A DNA stretch of 31,635 nt, from the NCBI GenBank assembly GCA_015661715.1, contig DQVN01000163.1, positions 1 to 31,635 on the forward strand, given 5' to 3'. Both the position numbers and the translations under genes were made by a program. Source of the stretch: Sulfurivirga caldicuralii (lineage in GTDB: Bacteria > Pseudomonadota > Gammaproteobacteria > Thiomicrospirales > Thiomicrospiraceae). The notes below the pieces were generated by a model. That model did no database searches. It was given only the letters and a program-made list of their open reading frames with translations, and had not been told where the DNA came from. This document shows positions 1 to 11,504 of the stretch, one piece after another. Numbering within the stretch: the stretch's first letter is position 1; every line of letters begins with the position of its first letter.

Positions 1-1165
1 CAACATTGTCATTGACTACATCCAGGGATTTTTGCTCTTCTGAGATACCTTGAGAGATCAATTTACTATCTTTAAGGGTAACCTGAGCTGCTTCAGATAG
101 AAAATCAGATTGACGGTAAATTTCGCTAATCATATTTTGAAGTTTCTGGCGCATATTTTCAATATGCCGGATAAATTCACCGATCTCATCTTGCGTGGTA
201 GCCCTAAATGGCTGACTTAAATCCCCTTTGGCAACGGTCTCAACAGCAGTCATAGCCGTTTGTAATGGCTGGAAGGCCCGATGAATCTGCCAGCGCAAAA
301 TAAACAGCCCAATGAAAATAAAGAGCACCGACCCACCAATAGCATATAGCCACTCTTGTGTAATTTCATTTTGCACCTCGGTGAAATCCTGAATAGTGAC
401 CATATCTCCCATACGCTCACCGCCCTTGTTCAATAAGGGGGTTGTGATCAATTTCCAAGTTTTAGATTCCCCATCAACAGTCACTGCCACACCCTCTTTT
501 CCAGTTGGCATGGCTTCAACTGCTGAAATTAATGGCTTCAGTGTCGAATTAGTACTGAATACAACCCGGCCTTGCTGATCCCGCAGCATAAAACCACCGC
601 CTTCAGGTGGCGTGAGGGTACTCAATAGCATATCGAATTGTTTAGCTAGCACCACAACACCGACAGGTTTCCCCCGCTGGGCATAGTACAAGGGAAAAGC
701 CAGGGCAACACTGGGCTTGCCTTGATCATCGACTATCACGTCCCAGTCGATGATTTGCTGGCTGATAACCGTCTCAATGAGTGTTGCAGCATTTAATTTT
801 CTATGTTGTGGAAAGGCAGCCAGAACCCTTCCGCTTGTAGAAGTCACCATAAGATTTGTCAGTACTTCTGAAGCGCTTAAACGCTTGAAGCTTATATCAA
901 GGAGCTGATTAGCAGAATTTATATCCTGCTGCGCCAAAGCTTTTTTAAGTTCATGGTTTCGGGTAAAGGAGAATTGCTGATCATACAACATATCGACATA
1001 GTTTTTTTGTCCCAGCTGCACCAACAATTTTCCTGTTTTGATTGCGGTGGTTTCATACAGCTGAGTCTGCGTATTAATCACATTCAGCATATTGCCCATC
1101 AGCAGAATAACCATGGCCAGCATGGCAATGGTTGAAAAAATTAAAACCCGTCTTTTTAAGCTCAT
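1..1165 (-). CDS. Methyl-accepting chemotaxis protein, partial (C-terminus beyond window)
   Basis: This is an inner-membrane chemoreceptor that would sense a periplasmic signal and control the CheA/CheW kinase complex. The frame stays open from the ATG at 1165 to the window edge (388 codons). A short basic N-terminus is followed by TM1 (about residues 7-25), a periplasmic sensor region of about 240 residues, TM2 (about 270-290) and a HAMP-like segment (about 290-345, with KGDLSQPF and DEIGEF). The start of the cytoplasmic signalling coiled coil follows. The sensor region looks like a Cache-type fold (GGGFMLRDQQGRVV, then a DMVTI strand before TM2), but its ligand cannot be read. A Shine-Dalgarno-like GGAGAAG precedes the start. 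It lies 25 bases after the exported rhodanese gene on the same strand and is probably co-transcribed with it. The adaptation sites and the tip of the signalling hairpin are outside the window. Confidence 0.9.
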   Translation of the reverse strand, partial: MSLKRRVLIFSTIAMLAMVILLMGNMLNVINTQTQLYETTAIKTGKLLVQLGQKNYVDMLYDQQFSFTRNHELKKALAQQDINSANQLLDISFKRLSASEVLTNLMVTSTSGRVLAAFPQHRKLNAATLIETVISQQIIDWDVIVDDQGKPSVALAFPLYYAQRGKPVGVVVLAKQFDMLLSTLTPPEGGGFMLRDQQGRVVFSTNSTLKPLISAVEAMPTGKEGVAVTVDGESKTWKLITTPLLNKGGERMGDMVTIQDFTEVQNEITQEWLYAIGGSVLFIFIGLFILRWQIHRAFQPLQTAMTAVETVAKGDLSQPFRATTQDEIGEFIRHIENMRQKLQNMISEIYRQSDFLSEAAQVTLKDSKLISQGISEEQKSLDVVNDNV

Positions 1166-1190
1166 CAGTGCTTCTCCTACCTTTGTATTT

Positions 1191-1613
1191 TTATTCAATC
1201 GGGTTCATGGCTTTTTTCCATGCAGGATAGCCTTCACGATAGTAATACACTTTCTTATAGCCCCACAGAACCGCTTTTTTTGAGGCTTTGGCACTGCGAT
1301 GACAGGCAAGACTGTTGCAGTAAAAGACCACCGGTTCATGTTTGTCAACCACACTGGCCAGTCGCTCAGGGGTAAACTCCTTTTTGAGCTCGATGTGATA
1401 GGCAAGCGGAATACGGCCTGCATCCCAGTCTGAATAACTGCGGATATCAACGAATTTGACGCCTTGAACAAACAGTCTCTTAGCATGCTCGGTTGAGACA
1501 GTCACTGCGCCGGGCACCTGCTCCGGCGAAGGCCCCTTGCCTGCTTGGGCGGAAAGGGGGAGAACGGAAGCGGCAAATATTGCTACGGGAAAAGAAATCT
1601 TCCATCTTGTCAT
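1191..1613 (-). CDS. Exported rhodanese-like domain protein
   Basis: This is a small single-domain rhodanese (sulfurtransferase fold) predicted to be exported. The ATG at 1613 is chosen because AGGAG sits 7 bases upstream; an in-frame GTG at 1637 lacks this. Residues 1-24 form a signal peptide (basic MTRWK, hydrophobic core, SAQA cleavage motif), leaving a mature protein of about 116 residues. The motif VDIRSYSDWDAGRIP (about 55-69) is the usual rhodanese strand before the active site. The active-site loop is YCNSLACHRS, with Cys99 in the catalytic position and a second Cys104 in the same loop. That paired-cysteine form is seen in a subset of periplasmic rhodaneses. The donor and acceptor are unknown; handling of thiosulfate or persulfide sulfur in the periplasm is an inference. 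It has its own promoter downstream of the rpsO terminator and is followed by the chemoreceptor gene. Confidence 0.9.
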   Translation of the reverse strand: MTRWKISFPVAIFAASVLPLSAQAGKGPSPEQVPGAVTVSTEHAKRLFVQGVKFVDIRSYSDWDAGRIPLAYHIELKKEFTPERLASVVDKHEPVVFYCNSLACHRSAKASKKAVLWGYKKVYYYREGYPAWKKAMNPIE

Positions 1614-1667
1614 TGTCGTCTCCTGTCTATCAAACACTGTGAGTGGTTGCCGTACGAGCTATCAAGA

Positions 1668-1695
1668 AGTATACCAACCCAGCTGAATTTGTGAA
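1668..1695 (-). promoter_or_regulatory. Candidate sigma70 promoter for the rhodanese-chemoreceptor pair
   Basis: On the minus strand a -35-like TTCACA (1690-1695, 5 of 6 to TTGACA) is separated by 16 bases from TATACT (1668-1673, 5 of 6 to TATAAT). It lies between the rpsO terminator and the rhodanese start, so transcription would restart here. Identified by eye only. Confidence 0.55.
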
Positions 1696-1705
1696 ATTGG
1701 GCAAT

Positions 1706-1735
1706 AAAAAAGCCGCGATGGATATCGCGGCTTTT
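1706..1735 (-). terminator. Rho-independent terminator of rpsO
   Basis: A perfect 12-bp inverted repeat (arms 1708-1719 and 1724-1735, loop 1720-1723) with a GC-rich core is followed on the minus strand by a run of six T. It begins 24 bases after the rpsO stop codon. The A-rich outer arm gives it some bidirectional character, but no plus-strand gene ends here. Confidence 0.9.
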
Positions 1736-1759
1736 AACCTGTTGAGGAAAAACTGTGAC

Positions 1760-2026
1760 CTACTTACGCAGCCCCAGTCGCTTGATCAGGTTGAAGTAGC
1801 GATCCGCATCCTTGCGATGCAGATAGTCCAGCAACTTACGCCGACGGGCAACCAACTTCAGCAATCCGGTACGGGAGTGGTTGTCTTTTTTATGGGTCTT
1901 GAAGTGTTCGGTCAGATAGTTGATCCGTGCGCTCAGCAGGGCCACTTGCACTTCTGGAGAGCCAGTATCGCCCTCATGGGTGGCGTACTCAGCAATGATC
2001 TTCGCTTTTTCTTCTGCGGTCAACAT
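1760..2026 (-). CDS. rpsO: 30S ribosomal protein S15
   Basis: S15 is a primary binding protein of the 16S rRNA central domain and nucleates assembly of the 30S platform. The 88-residue length (standard for the family) and the motifs [29 protein letters not shown] and RRRKLLDYL are diagnostic. The ATG at 2026 is preceded by AGGAG at a distance of 8 bases. The gene has its own promoter, a leader stem-loop and a terminator, so it appears to be a monocistronic unit. In many gammaproteobacteria rpsO sits between truB and pnp; here it follows darP and is followed by a rhodanese gene. Autoregulation by S15 binding its leader is known in E. coli and is plausible but unproven here. Confidence 0.98.
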   Translation of the reverse strand: MLTAEEKAKIIAEYATHEGDTGSPEVQVALLSARINYLTEHFKTHKKDNHSRTGLLKLVARRRKLLDYLHRKDADRYFNLIKRLGLRK

Positions 2027-2042
2027 AGAATTTTCTCCTGTT

Positions 2043-2080
2043 TATCGGTTGTATTCACACGCCCTGTCCGCCAACCGATA
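2043..2080 (-). promoter_or_regulatory. Candidate S15 autoregulatory leader stem-loop
   Basis: In the rpsO leader an 8-bp perfect inverted repeat (TATCGGTT and AACCGATA; arms 2073-2080 and 2043-2050) encloses a 22-base GC-rich loop. It ends three bases before the AGGAG ribosome-binding site. Structures at this position in rpsO mRNAs of other bacteria bind S15 and block translation. The role here is inferred from position; the fold was not computed. Confidence 0.45.
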
Positions 2081-2104
2081 GCAGGCAGGGTGAAGGGAAG
2101 TGGA

Positions 2105-5444
<3,340 letters not shown>

Positions 5445-5448
<4 letters not shown>

Positions 5449-8400
5449 TTAAGCTGTTTCCTCAAAATCATATCCACCGCTGTATGAAGATCGACCGATA
5501 CCACACGGGAAACCCCTGGCTCGTGCATGGTCACGCCCAGCAATTGCTCCGCCATGGTCATGGTGGTTTTGTTATGGGTGATGAGAATAAATTGTACCTG
5601 CTTTGCCATGGCTTTGACCAGCTCACAAAAGTGCATCACATTTGCATCATCCAAAGGGGCATCCACTTCATCCAACACACAAAAGGGCGCGGGGTTCAGT
5701 TCAAACAGGGCAAAAATCAGCGCCAGGGCCGTCAGGGTTTTCTCGCCGCCGGAAAGCATCTGAATGCGTGTGGTGCGTTTGCCCGGCGGCTGGGCCATGA
5801 CCAGCACGCCATTTTCCAGTGGATCCATATCCGGATCCAACCATTGGAGCTGCGCTTTGCCGCCACGGAATATAACCGGAAAGAGGCGCATAAAATGGGC
5901 ATTGACCTGATCGAAGGTTTCTCGCAGGCGGCGTCGACTGTCCCGGTCGATTTTGCGGATACTCTGCTGCAGCGTCTCCACAGCTGAACGGATATCTGCC
6001 ATCTGCGTTTCCAGTTCACGCATTTGTGCCTGCAACTGCGCGCTGGCTTCAATGGCGGTCATATTGACCGCCCCCAACCGCTCCCGCACCTTTTGCGCCT
6101 GGCGCAGGCGCTTTTCCACGGTTTGCAGCTCAGGGGCTTCCAATGGGGCTTGACGCAATTGGTCAGGGTTCAATCCCGCACTCTCCGCCTCCTGGACACA
6201 GTTGTGCAAGGCGGTGTGGGTTTGTTCCAACTCCAGTTGCACTGCGGCAAGCTGGGCTTGGTATTCATAAGCCTGTTTTTCAGCTTGCTGTAACTGTTGA
6301 CGCAGGCGTTTAAGCTGGGCCTCCTGCTGCTGTAGATGGGTGCGCTTTTGCTGCAGCGTTTGTTGCTCCTGCGCCAACTGTTGCTGGAGTCGTTGCAATG
6401 CCCCCTCGTCAATCAACTCTTTTTCAAGCGTCTTCAGGCGAGTCTGCTGTTGCGCCAGGGCGTCCGCAAGCTGCAACCGGCGGGCCTGTAGCGTGGCCAG
6501 TTGCTGACGGTGGTCGGCCTCTTCCTGTTTCAGAGTCTCAACTTTATTGGATAGGGCTTTGATTTCACTGCGTATCGTGCTTACTTCCTCTTCCAAAACC
6601 GTAATGGATTGGCGTTGCGTTTGATAGGCGCGCTTCAACTGCTCAAGCTGCCCATCGAGCGCCTCAATATGGTTTTGTGCCTTCTTGAGCGCCTGCTGGG
6701 CTTCAGCTTCCGTGTGCGCATGCCCTTGCAGCGCCGCGGCAAAAGATTGCAACTGCTGTTGCAGTTGCGTCCGCTCTTGGCGTTGTCTGTTCAGTTGCTG
6801 CTGCAGCTGCTCAATCTCCAGGGAAAGGCGGTGGTGCCGGTCGCTTTGTTCCCTGAGCGCATCTTTGAAGGTCTGGGATTGCGCCCGTCGTTGTTGCACC
6901 GCCTGTTCAGCTTGAACCAGCGCCGCTTCCAACTGGGCCTTTTTTCGCTGTAACGGTTGCAGTTGTTCTTCCAGCGACTGGATACGGGCTTGCCGCGCCA
7001 AGACGCCGGCCAGATCTGTGTGTAAATATTCAACACCATAGGCATGCCAAAGGCGCCCCTCGGGTGTCAGTACACTTTGCTCAGGAGACAGTGCCCTCAA
7101 CTGTGTGGGTGAAGGTGGTTGGTCACTGCACCAAATCGTGCTGGCCGCCTGAAGAATACATCCGGGGGCCTGCAACAGTTCACTGAGGGGCCGCCAGTCT
7201 GCATAGGGAGGTGTCTTCGGAGACGGTGGCGGCACATCGACCCCCAAAAAGGGGATGTCTTCAGTGATCTCCTCGGGCCAATCGGGCACCACCTGTCCCT
7301 GAAGCCACTGGCCCAACCAGGCTTCAATAGCCGCTTGCCACTGGGTTACCTGCACGCGAATCTGTGCCAACAGTTTGACCCCCTCCGCAGAGGTGGGTAC
7401 GACCTGCGCCTGGGCCTGCCGTAGGCCTTTAAGCTCCGCGCTCAAGGCGGTGAGTTCACCCGCCAGGGCCATCACCTGCTGGCGATGGGTTTCAAGCTGC
7501 TGTTGTGCCTGCTGTTGCTGAGCCTGATGGGCTGTCAATGTTTGCTCAAGCTGTTGGCGCTGTTGATGACACGCATGTTTTTCCCGCTGGCGCTGATTGA
7601 GTTCGTCCTCCAGGGCGGTGATCGTCAAGGCATCCAGCCGTTGCTGAATGATTGCTTGTTGCTGCTTTATCTGTTGCGCTTTGAACCGGGCCTGCTCAAG
7701 TTGCTGGCGATGGCGATCCCTTTGCCGTTCGGCGGCCAGCAGTTGTTGATTCAAGGCATGAATCTGCTCTTGTAATGCTTGAGATCGGCTCTGCGCCTGG
7801 CGCAACTGCGCCTCTTTGGCTGTCAATTGCTGCTGCGCTTGGTGCAACTGTTGTGACAGCAAGGGCAACTGAGCCTGCGCCTGATCGTCATGGTTGCGCT
7901 GAAGCTGTTCTCGTTGGGCTTCAATGGCTTGCAACTGTTGAGATTGGGCATCAATTTCTGTCTCAAGGCGCTGGATCTCCTGCTGCTGTCGCGTCTGCTC
8001 TGCCCGTTGCAGGGCCAGGGTTTTGTCCAACTGGTGCACCTGCCGCTGCAGTTGACTGATTATCTGACGTTGAGCGGGAAGCTGCTTTTCCACAAGCAGA
8101 ATCTCTTTCTGCAGCCTTTCCGCTTGCAGCACATGCCGACCCTGGGCCTGCTGCAACGGCTGGAGCCGTTGGTTCAAGGCCTCCAACTTGTCTGACAGGC
8201 TCTGATATTGAAGCTGATAGCGCCAGCGGCTCAACTGCGCAATCTCATCAGACAGGGTGCGATAGCGTTCTGCGGCTTCGCATTGCTGCTTGAGCTGCTC
8301 CGCCTGGGTCTGCCAGGTGTTGTATTGAATCTGCAATTGGGCCAGATTTTCCTGGGTAGTTTGCAGTCGGCTCTGGGTTTCCCGGCGGCGCTGACGATAG

Positions 8401-8921
8401 TAACCCACCCCGGCGGCCTCCTCCAGGAACAGACGCAACTGTTCGGGACGGGATTCGATAATATGGCTGATATTGCCCTGCCCGATCAGGGCGTAGCTGC
8501 GCGGCCCCAGGCCGGTACCATCAAATAGCGCGGTGATGTCGCGACGCCGGCAGCGCTGGGCGTTCAAATAATATTGGGTGCCCTGTTCGCGATGATGCAC
8601 CCGACGCACGGAGAGTTCTGCATAACGGTTCCAGGCGCCTTTGAGCCGATGATCACTGTTGTCAAATATCAGCTCGACACTGCACTGGCTCACCGCTTTG
8701 CGCCTGGCTGTGCCGTTGAACAGCACATCGTTCATCTCACCACCGCGCAGCGCCCTGGCGGCGGACTCACCCATAACCCAACGAATGGCATCCAGGGTGT
8801 TGGATTTGCCGCAGCCGTTGGGCCCGACAATACAGGTGATATTGCCGGGAAAGTCAAGTCGGGTGGGCTCAGCGAAGGATTTGAAACCAGCCAGTTTGAT
8901 AGACTTAAGGCGCACAGACAA
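5445..8921 (-). CDS. smc: Chromosome segregation protein SMC
   Basis: This is an SMC ATPase that, with kleisin partners ScpA/ScpB (not in this window), organises and segregates the chromosome. At 1158 residues it has the full layout. Walker A is GPNGCGKS at residues 33-40. A first long coiled coil leads to a hinge at about 525-635, and a second coiled coil leads to the ABC signature LSGGEKTLTALAL and Walker B CVLDEVDAPLDD near the C-terminus. The coiled coils are extremely glutamine-rich, and the hinge carries a proline-rich PPPSPKTPP segment. No frameshift is visible. It is the first gene of the smc-zipA-ligA-darP run and diverges from the FGGY kinase gene across a 30-base gap, so its promoter must overlap the start region of that neighbour. 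Confidence 0.97.
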
Positions 8922-8951
8922 ATCCGTTGATCAGAAAGGCGAAATCATAGC

Positions 8952-10181
8952 ATGAGATGGGTATTAGGTCTTGATCTGGGCACTTCCGGATTGCGCGGCT
9001 GCGTGGTGAACGGTCGAGAGATCATCGCTCAAGCCCAAACAGCGATTGAGGGGCAAACGCCTGCCTGCTGGGAAGCTGCGCTGGATGAGCTGATGCAGCA
9101 ATTACAGCCCCATCTGGCCCCGGTGGGGCATATTGTGGCCGATGCCACCTCCTCCACCGTCATGTTGTGGCGGGATCACCGACCTGTTTCACCGGTCAAG
9201 CTGTATTGTGATACGGGCCATGTCCGCTGTGCGCAGCAACTGGCCGATCTCCTGCCTCCAAACAGCGGAGCCATGGGCGCCAGCAGCACCTTGTGCAAGG
9301 TATTGCAGTTGAAAGCGCGCCATGTAATGAGTGATGTGCAGATCGCTAATCAGATTGACTGGCTCAACGCCCAGTTTTTAGGTGCTCTGCCGCCCACCGA
9401 TTGGAACAACGCGTTAAAGCTGGGATTTGATCCCGTTTACCTACGCTGGCCGCAGGCAATCCGCCGCCTGATTCATCCCCTACCGCTGCCGCAAGTGGTG
9501 CCACCTGGCGCCCCTTTAGGACAGGTCAGCCACCGGGCCCAACGGCGTTGGGGGCTGGCATCTGACTGTGTGGTACATGCTGGCACCACGGACAGTATTG
9601 CCGCTTTTCTGGCCACTGGCGCGCATCAACTGGGCGATGCGGTCACCAGCCTGGGCAGCACCCTGGCAATCAAACTATTGAGTCAGCGGCCGGTTTTTGC
9701 TTACCAATATGGTCTCTACAGCCATCGGCTGCCTAGGGGCTGGTTGGTGGGGGGCGCCTCCAATGCCGGCGGGAAGGTGCTGCTGCAGCACTTTTCTCTG
9801 GCGGAAATTCAGCGGCTCACGCCCCGATTGCAGCCGGATAAACCCACCGGGCTGAACTATTATCCCTTGCCGGACAAGGGTGAGCGTTTTCCCATTAATG
9901 ACAGCAACTTGGAACCTACAATTCATCCCGTACCTGAAGATCGGGCCCGCTTTTTACAGGGGCTGCTGGAAGGCCTGGTCAAGATTGAAAGCATGGGCTA
10001 TAGGCGTCTGATCGAGCTGGGCGCTACCGCACCACAGCGCATTTTTTGCGCCGGGGGCGGGTGTGACAATCCGGTGTGGATGCAGTTACGACGCCAGGCG
10101 CTGCCCGCCCCGTTGGCCAAATCCGCAAGCGGCGATGCGGCCTATGGTGTCACCCGTTTGCTTGTTGATGCACCCGCTTGA
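8952..10181 (+). CDS. FGGY-family carbohydrate kinase (possible D-ribulokinase)
   Basis: This is a sugar kinase of the FGGY/ASKHA fold, 409 residues. The phosphate-1 motif LGLDLGTSGLRG lies at the N-terminus. AGTTDSIAAF and LGSTLAIKLLS correspond to the phosphate-2/adenosine region, and IFCAGGGCDNPVWMQL is the C-terminal FGGY-like nucleotide-binding segment. It is shorter than glycerol or xylulose kinases (about 480-500 residues) and resembles the short cyanobacterial/plant XK-1-type kinases, for which D-ribulose kinase activity is known. The substrate here is therefore a guess, with D-ribulose the best candidate. It is transcribed alone, diverges from smc and runs 32 bases into the end of the convergent CbbY-like gene. 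Confidence 0.85.
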   Translation: MRWVLGLDLGTSGLRGCVVNGREIIAQAQTAIEGQTPACWEAALDELMQQLQPHLAPVGHIVADATSSTVMLWRDHRPVSPVKLYCDTGHVRCAQQLADLLPPNSGAMGASSTLCKVLQLKARHVMSDVQIANQIDWLNAQFLGALPPTDWNNALKLGFDPVYLRWPQAIRRLIHPLPLPQVVPPGAPLGQVSHRAQRRWGLASDCVVHAGTTDSIAAFLATGAHQLGDAVTSLGSTLAIKLLSQRPVFAYQYGLYSHRLPRGWLVGGASNAGGKVLLQHFSLAEIQRLTPRLQPDKPTGLNYYPLPDKGERFPINDSNLEPTIHPVPEDRARFLQGLLEGLVKIESMGYRRLIELGATAPQRIFCAGGGCDNPVWMQLRRQALPAPLAKSASGDAAYGVTRLLVDAPA

Positions 10182-10920
10182 CCAGCTCCATATTCAGGTA
10201 ATGGTGCCCTTGCGCATCCCCTTGTAACACGGTAAACGGTCGATCCGGCTCTCCCATATGATCCAGCACCAACTCCGCGTTGGAAAAGTTATGATCACGG
10301 GTGTAATCATTAATGGTAATAATGGTGGCTAAGCCAGCCTCTTTGGCTGAACGGATACCATTTTCAGAATCTTCAAAGGCGATGCACTCAGCCGGAGTCA
10401 ACGCCATTTTTTCCATGGCCCAAACATAGATGTCCGGTGCGGGTTTTTTGGCCGGCACAATATCCCCTGCCGCGATCAGCTCAAACCAATCAATACTCGC
10501 CGGCCCTAAGGTGCTTTGCAATAGCGCGGTGACATTCTCCGGCGTTGTGGTGGTGGCAATGGCCAGACGGTACCCATGGGTGCGCGCTTCATTCAACAGA
10601 CGCGCCACGCCGGGACGCAATGGTATTTTGCCCTCGCCCAGCAGTTGGGTGTAGAAGCGGGTCTTGGCGGCATGCAAATCTTTGACAAATTCATCAAAGT
10701 GAGCCGGTTTGACAAAGTCCCTATTGAACTGATCCAAATAGTACTTGATGCGCTCCTTACCACCGGTAACCGTCAGCAACTGCCCATAGAGGGCTTCATC
10801 CCAATACCAGTCTAACCCGGCTTGCTTAAAAGCCAGGTTGAAGGCAACCCGGTGTCCGTCCTTTTCCGTATCCGCCAGGGTGCCGTCCACATCAAACAGC
10901 AAGGCTTTCAGTTCCGCCAT
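10150..10920 (-). CDS. HAD-IA family phosphatase, CbbY-like
   Basis: This is a haloacid-dehalogenase subfamily IA phosphatase of 256 residues. Motif I is LLFDVDGTLADTE, with nucleophile Asp10 and Asp12. A helical cap follows (about residues 17-95), then motif II within LAIATTTTPENV, a lysine in PAKKPAPDIY, and motif III/IV in CIAFEDSENGIRSA. The N-terminal TEKDGHRVAFN and the cap sequence match the CbbY type, whose characterised members dephosphorylate xylulose-1,5-bisphosphate, a RuBisCO inhibitor. RuBisCO itself is not in the window. The ATG at 10920 has GGAGG 7 bases upstream. It converges on the sugar kinase gene with a 32-base overlap. Confidence 0.88.
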   Translation of the reverse strand: MAELKALLFDVDGTLADTEKDGHRVAFNLAFKQAGLDWYWDEALYGQLLTVTGGKERIKYYLDQFNRDFVKPAHFDEFVKDLHAAKTRFYTQLLGEGKIPLRPGVARLLNEARTHGYRLAIATTTTPENVTALLQSTLGPASIDWFELIAAGDIVPAKKPAPDIYVWAMEKMALTPAECIAFEDSENGIRSAKEAGLATIITINDYTRDHNFSNAELVLDHMGEPDRPFTVLQGDAQGHHYLNMELVKRVHQQANG

Positions 10921-10951
10921 CTCGGTTCCTCCATTGTGATAACCCGCGCTG

Positions 10952-10980
10952 ATACTACTGGTTAAAATTTATCAGGTCAA
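10952..10980 (-). promoter_or_regulatory. Candidate sigma70 promoter of the CbbY-like gene
   Basis: On the minus strand TTGACC (10975-10980) is separated by 17 bases from TAGTAT (10952-10957), 32 to 60 bases upstream of the CbbY-like start. Both hexamers are close to consensus. Confidence 0.55.
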
Positions 10981-10993
10981 TAAAGGTTCCATA

Positions 10994-11022
10994 TTGCATG
11001 CGAGGTGGGAAACTGATATAAA
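10994..11022 (+). promoter_or_regulatory. Candidate sigma70 promoter of dksA
   Basis: TTGCAT (10994-10999) lies 17 bases before TATAAA (11017-11022). Transcription would begin near 11029 and give a leader of about 30 bases before the dksA start. It is back-to-back with the CbbY-like promoter. Confidence 0.5.
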
Positions 11023-11059
11023 CGCCCATTGCCGTTTAATTCAGTGTGAGGATGCATAC

Positions 11060-11500
11060 ATGGCGGATTTTGACAGCAAGAACCTGCAGTTCATTGAGGA
11101 CTACCCTAAATACGAACCCGAACCGGGTGAGGAATACATGAGCCCGCGCATGCTGGAGCACTTTCGGAATAAGTTGCTGGCATGGAAAGAGCAAATCCTG
11201 CGCGAGGCGGAAGAGACAGTTGAACACCTGCGCAATGACTCTGAAGCCCCTGCCGATCCCAATGACCGGGCCACGCTGGAAGAAGAGTTCGCCATTGAAC
11301 TGCGCACCCGGGATCGGGAGCGCAAGTTGCTGGCCAAAATCGAAGCCAGCTTGCGGGATATTGAAAATGGTGAATATGGCTACTGCAAGGTGACCGGCGA
11401 AGAGATCGGCCTGGCGCGGCTGGAAGCCCGCCCTACCGCCACCATGACGGTAGAAGCCAAGCGCAAGCAGGAGATGCGCGAAAAGCAGGGCATCGCTTGA
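11060..11500 (+). CDS. dksA: RNA polymerase-binding transcription factor DksA, single-cysteine type
   Basis: DksA enters the RNA polymerase secondary channel and, with ppGpp, reprograms transcription on starvation. The ATG at 11060 has GAGGA 7 bases upstream and gives 146 residues; an upstream in-frame ATG at 10994 lies within the putative promoter and is rejected. The coiled-coil tip DPNDRA (66-71) keeps the two acidic residues and the alanine needed for activity. In the globular zinc-finger region only Cys109 remains. The other three ligand positions are Thr112, Thr130 and Ala133, in YGYCKVTGEEIG and RPTATMTVEAK. This resembles zinc-independent DksA forms known from alphaproteobacteria and P. 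aeruginosa DksA2. It is followed 4 bases later by gluQ, the usual dksA partner. Confidence 0.95.
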   Translation: MADFDSKNLQFIEDYPKYEPEPGEEYMSPRMLEHFRNKLLAWKEQILREAEETVEHLRNDSEAPADPNDRATLEEEFAIELRTRDRERKLLAKIEASLRDIENGEYGYCKVTGEEIGLARLEARPTATMTVEAKRKQEMREKQGIA

Positions 11501-11504
11501 GCCC

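Noticed and set aside
5484..8930. Many long plus-strand open frames opposite smc
   Set aside because: They mirror the Q/L-rich SMC coiled coil, give low-complexity Leu/Cys/Arg-rich products and lack ribosome-binding sites; smc is clearly the real gene.
10994..11059. Upstream extension of dksA to an earlier ATG
   Set aside because: It lies over the probable promoter, has no ribosome-binding site and adds residues unlike DksA.
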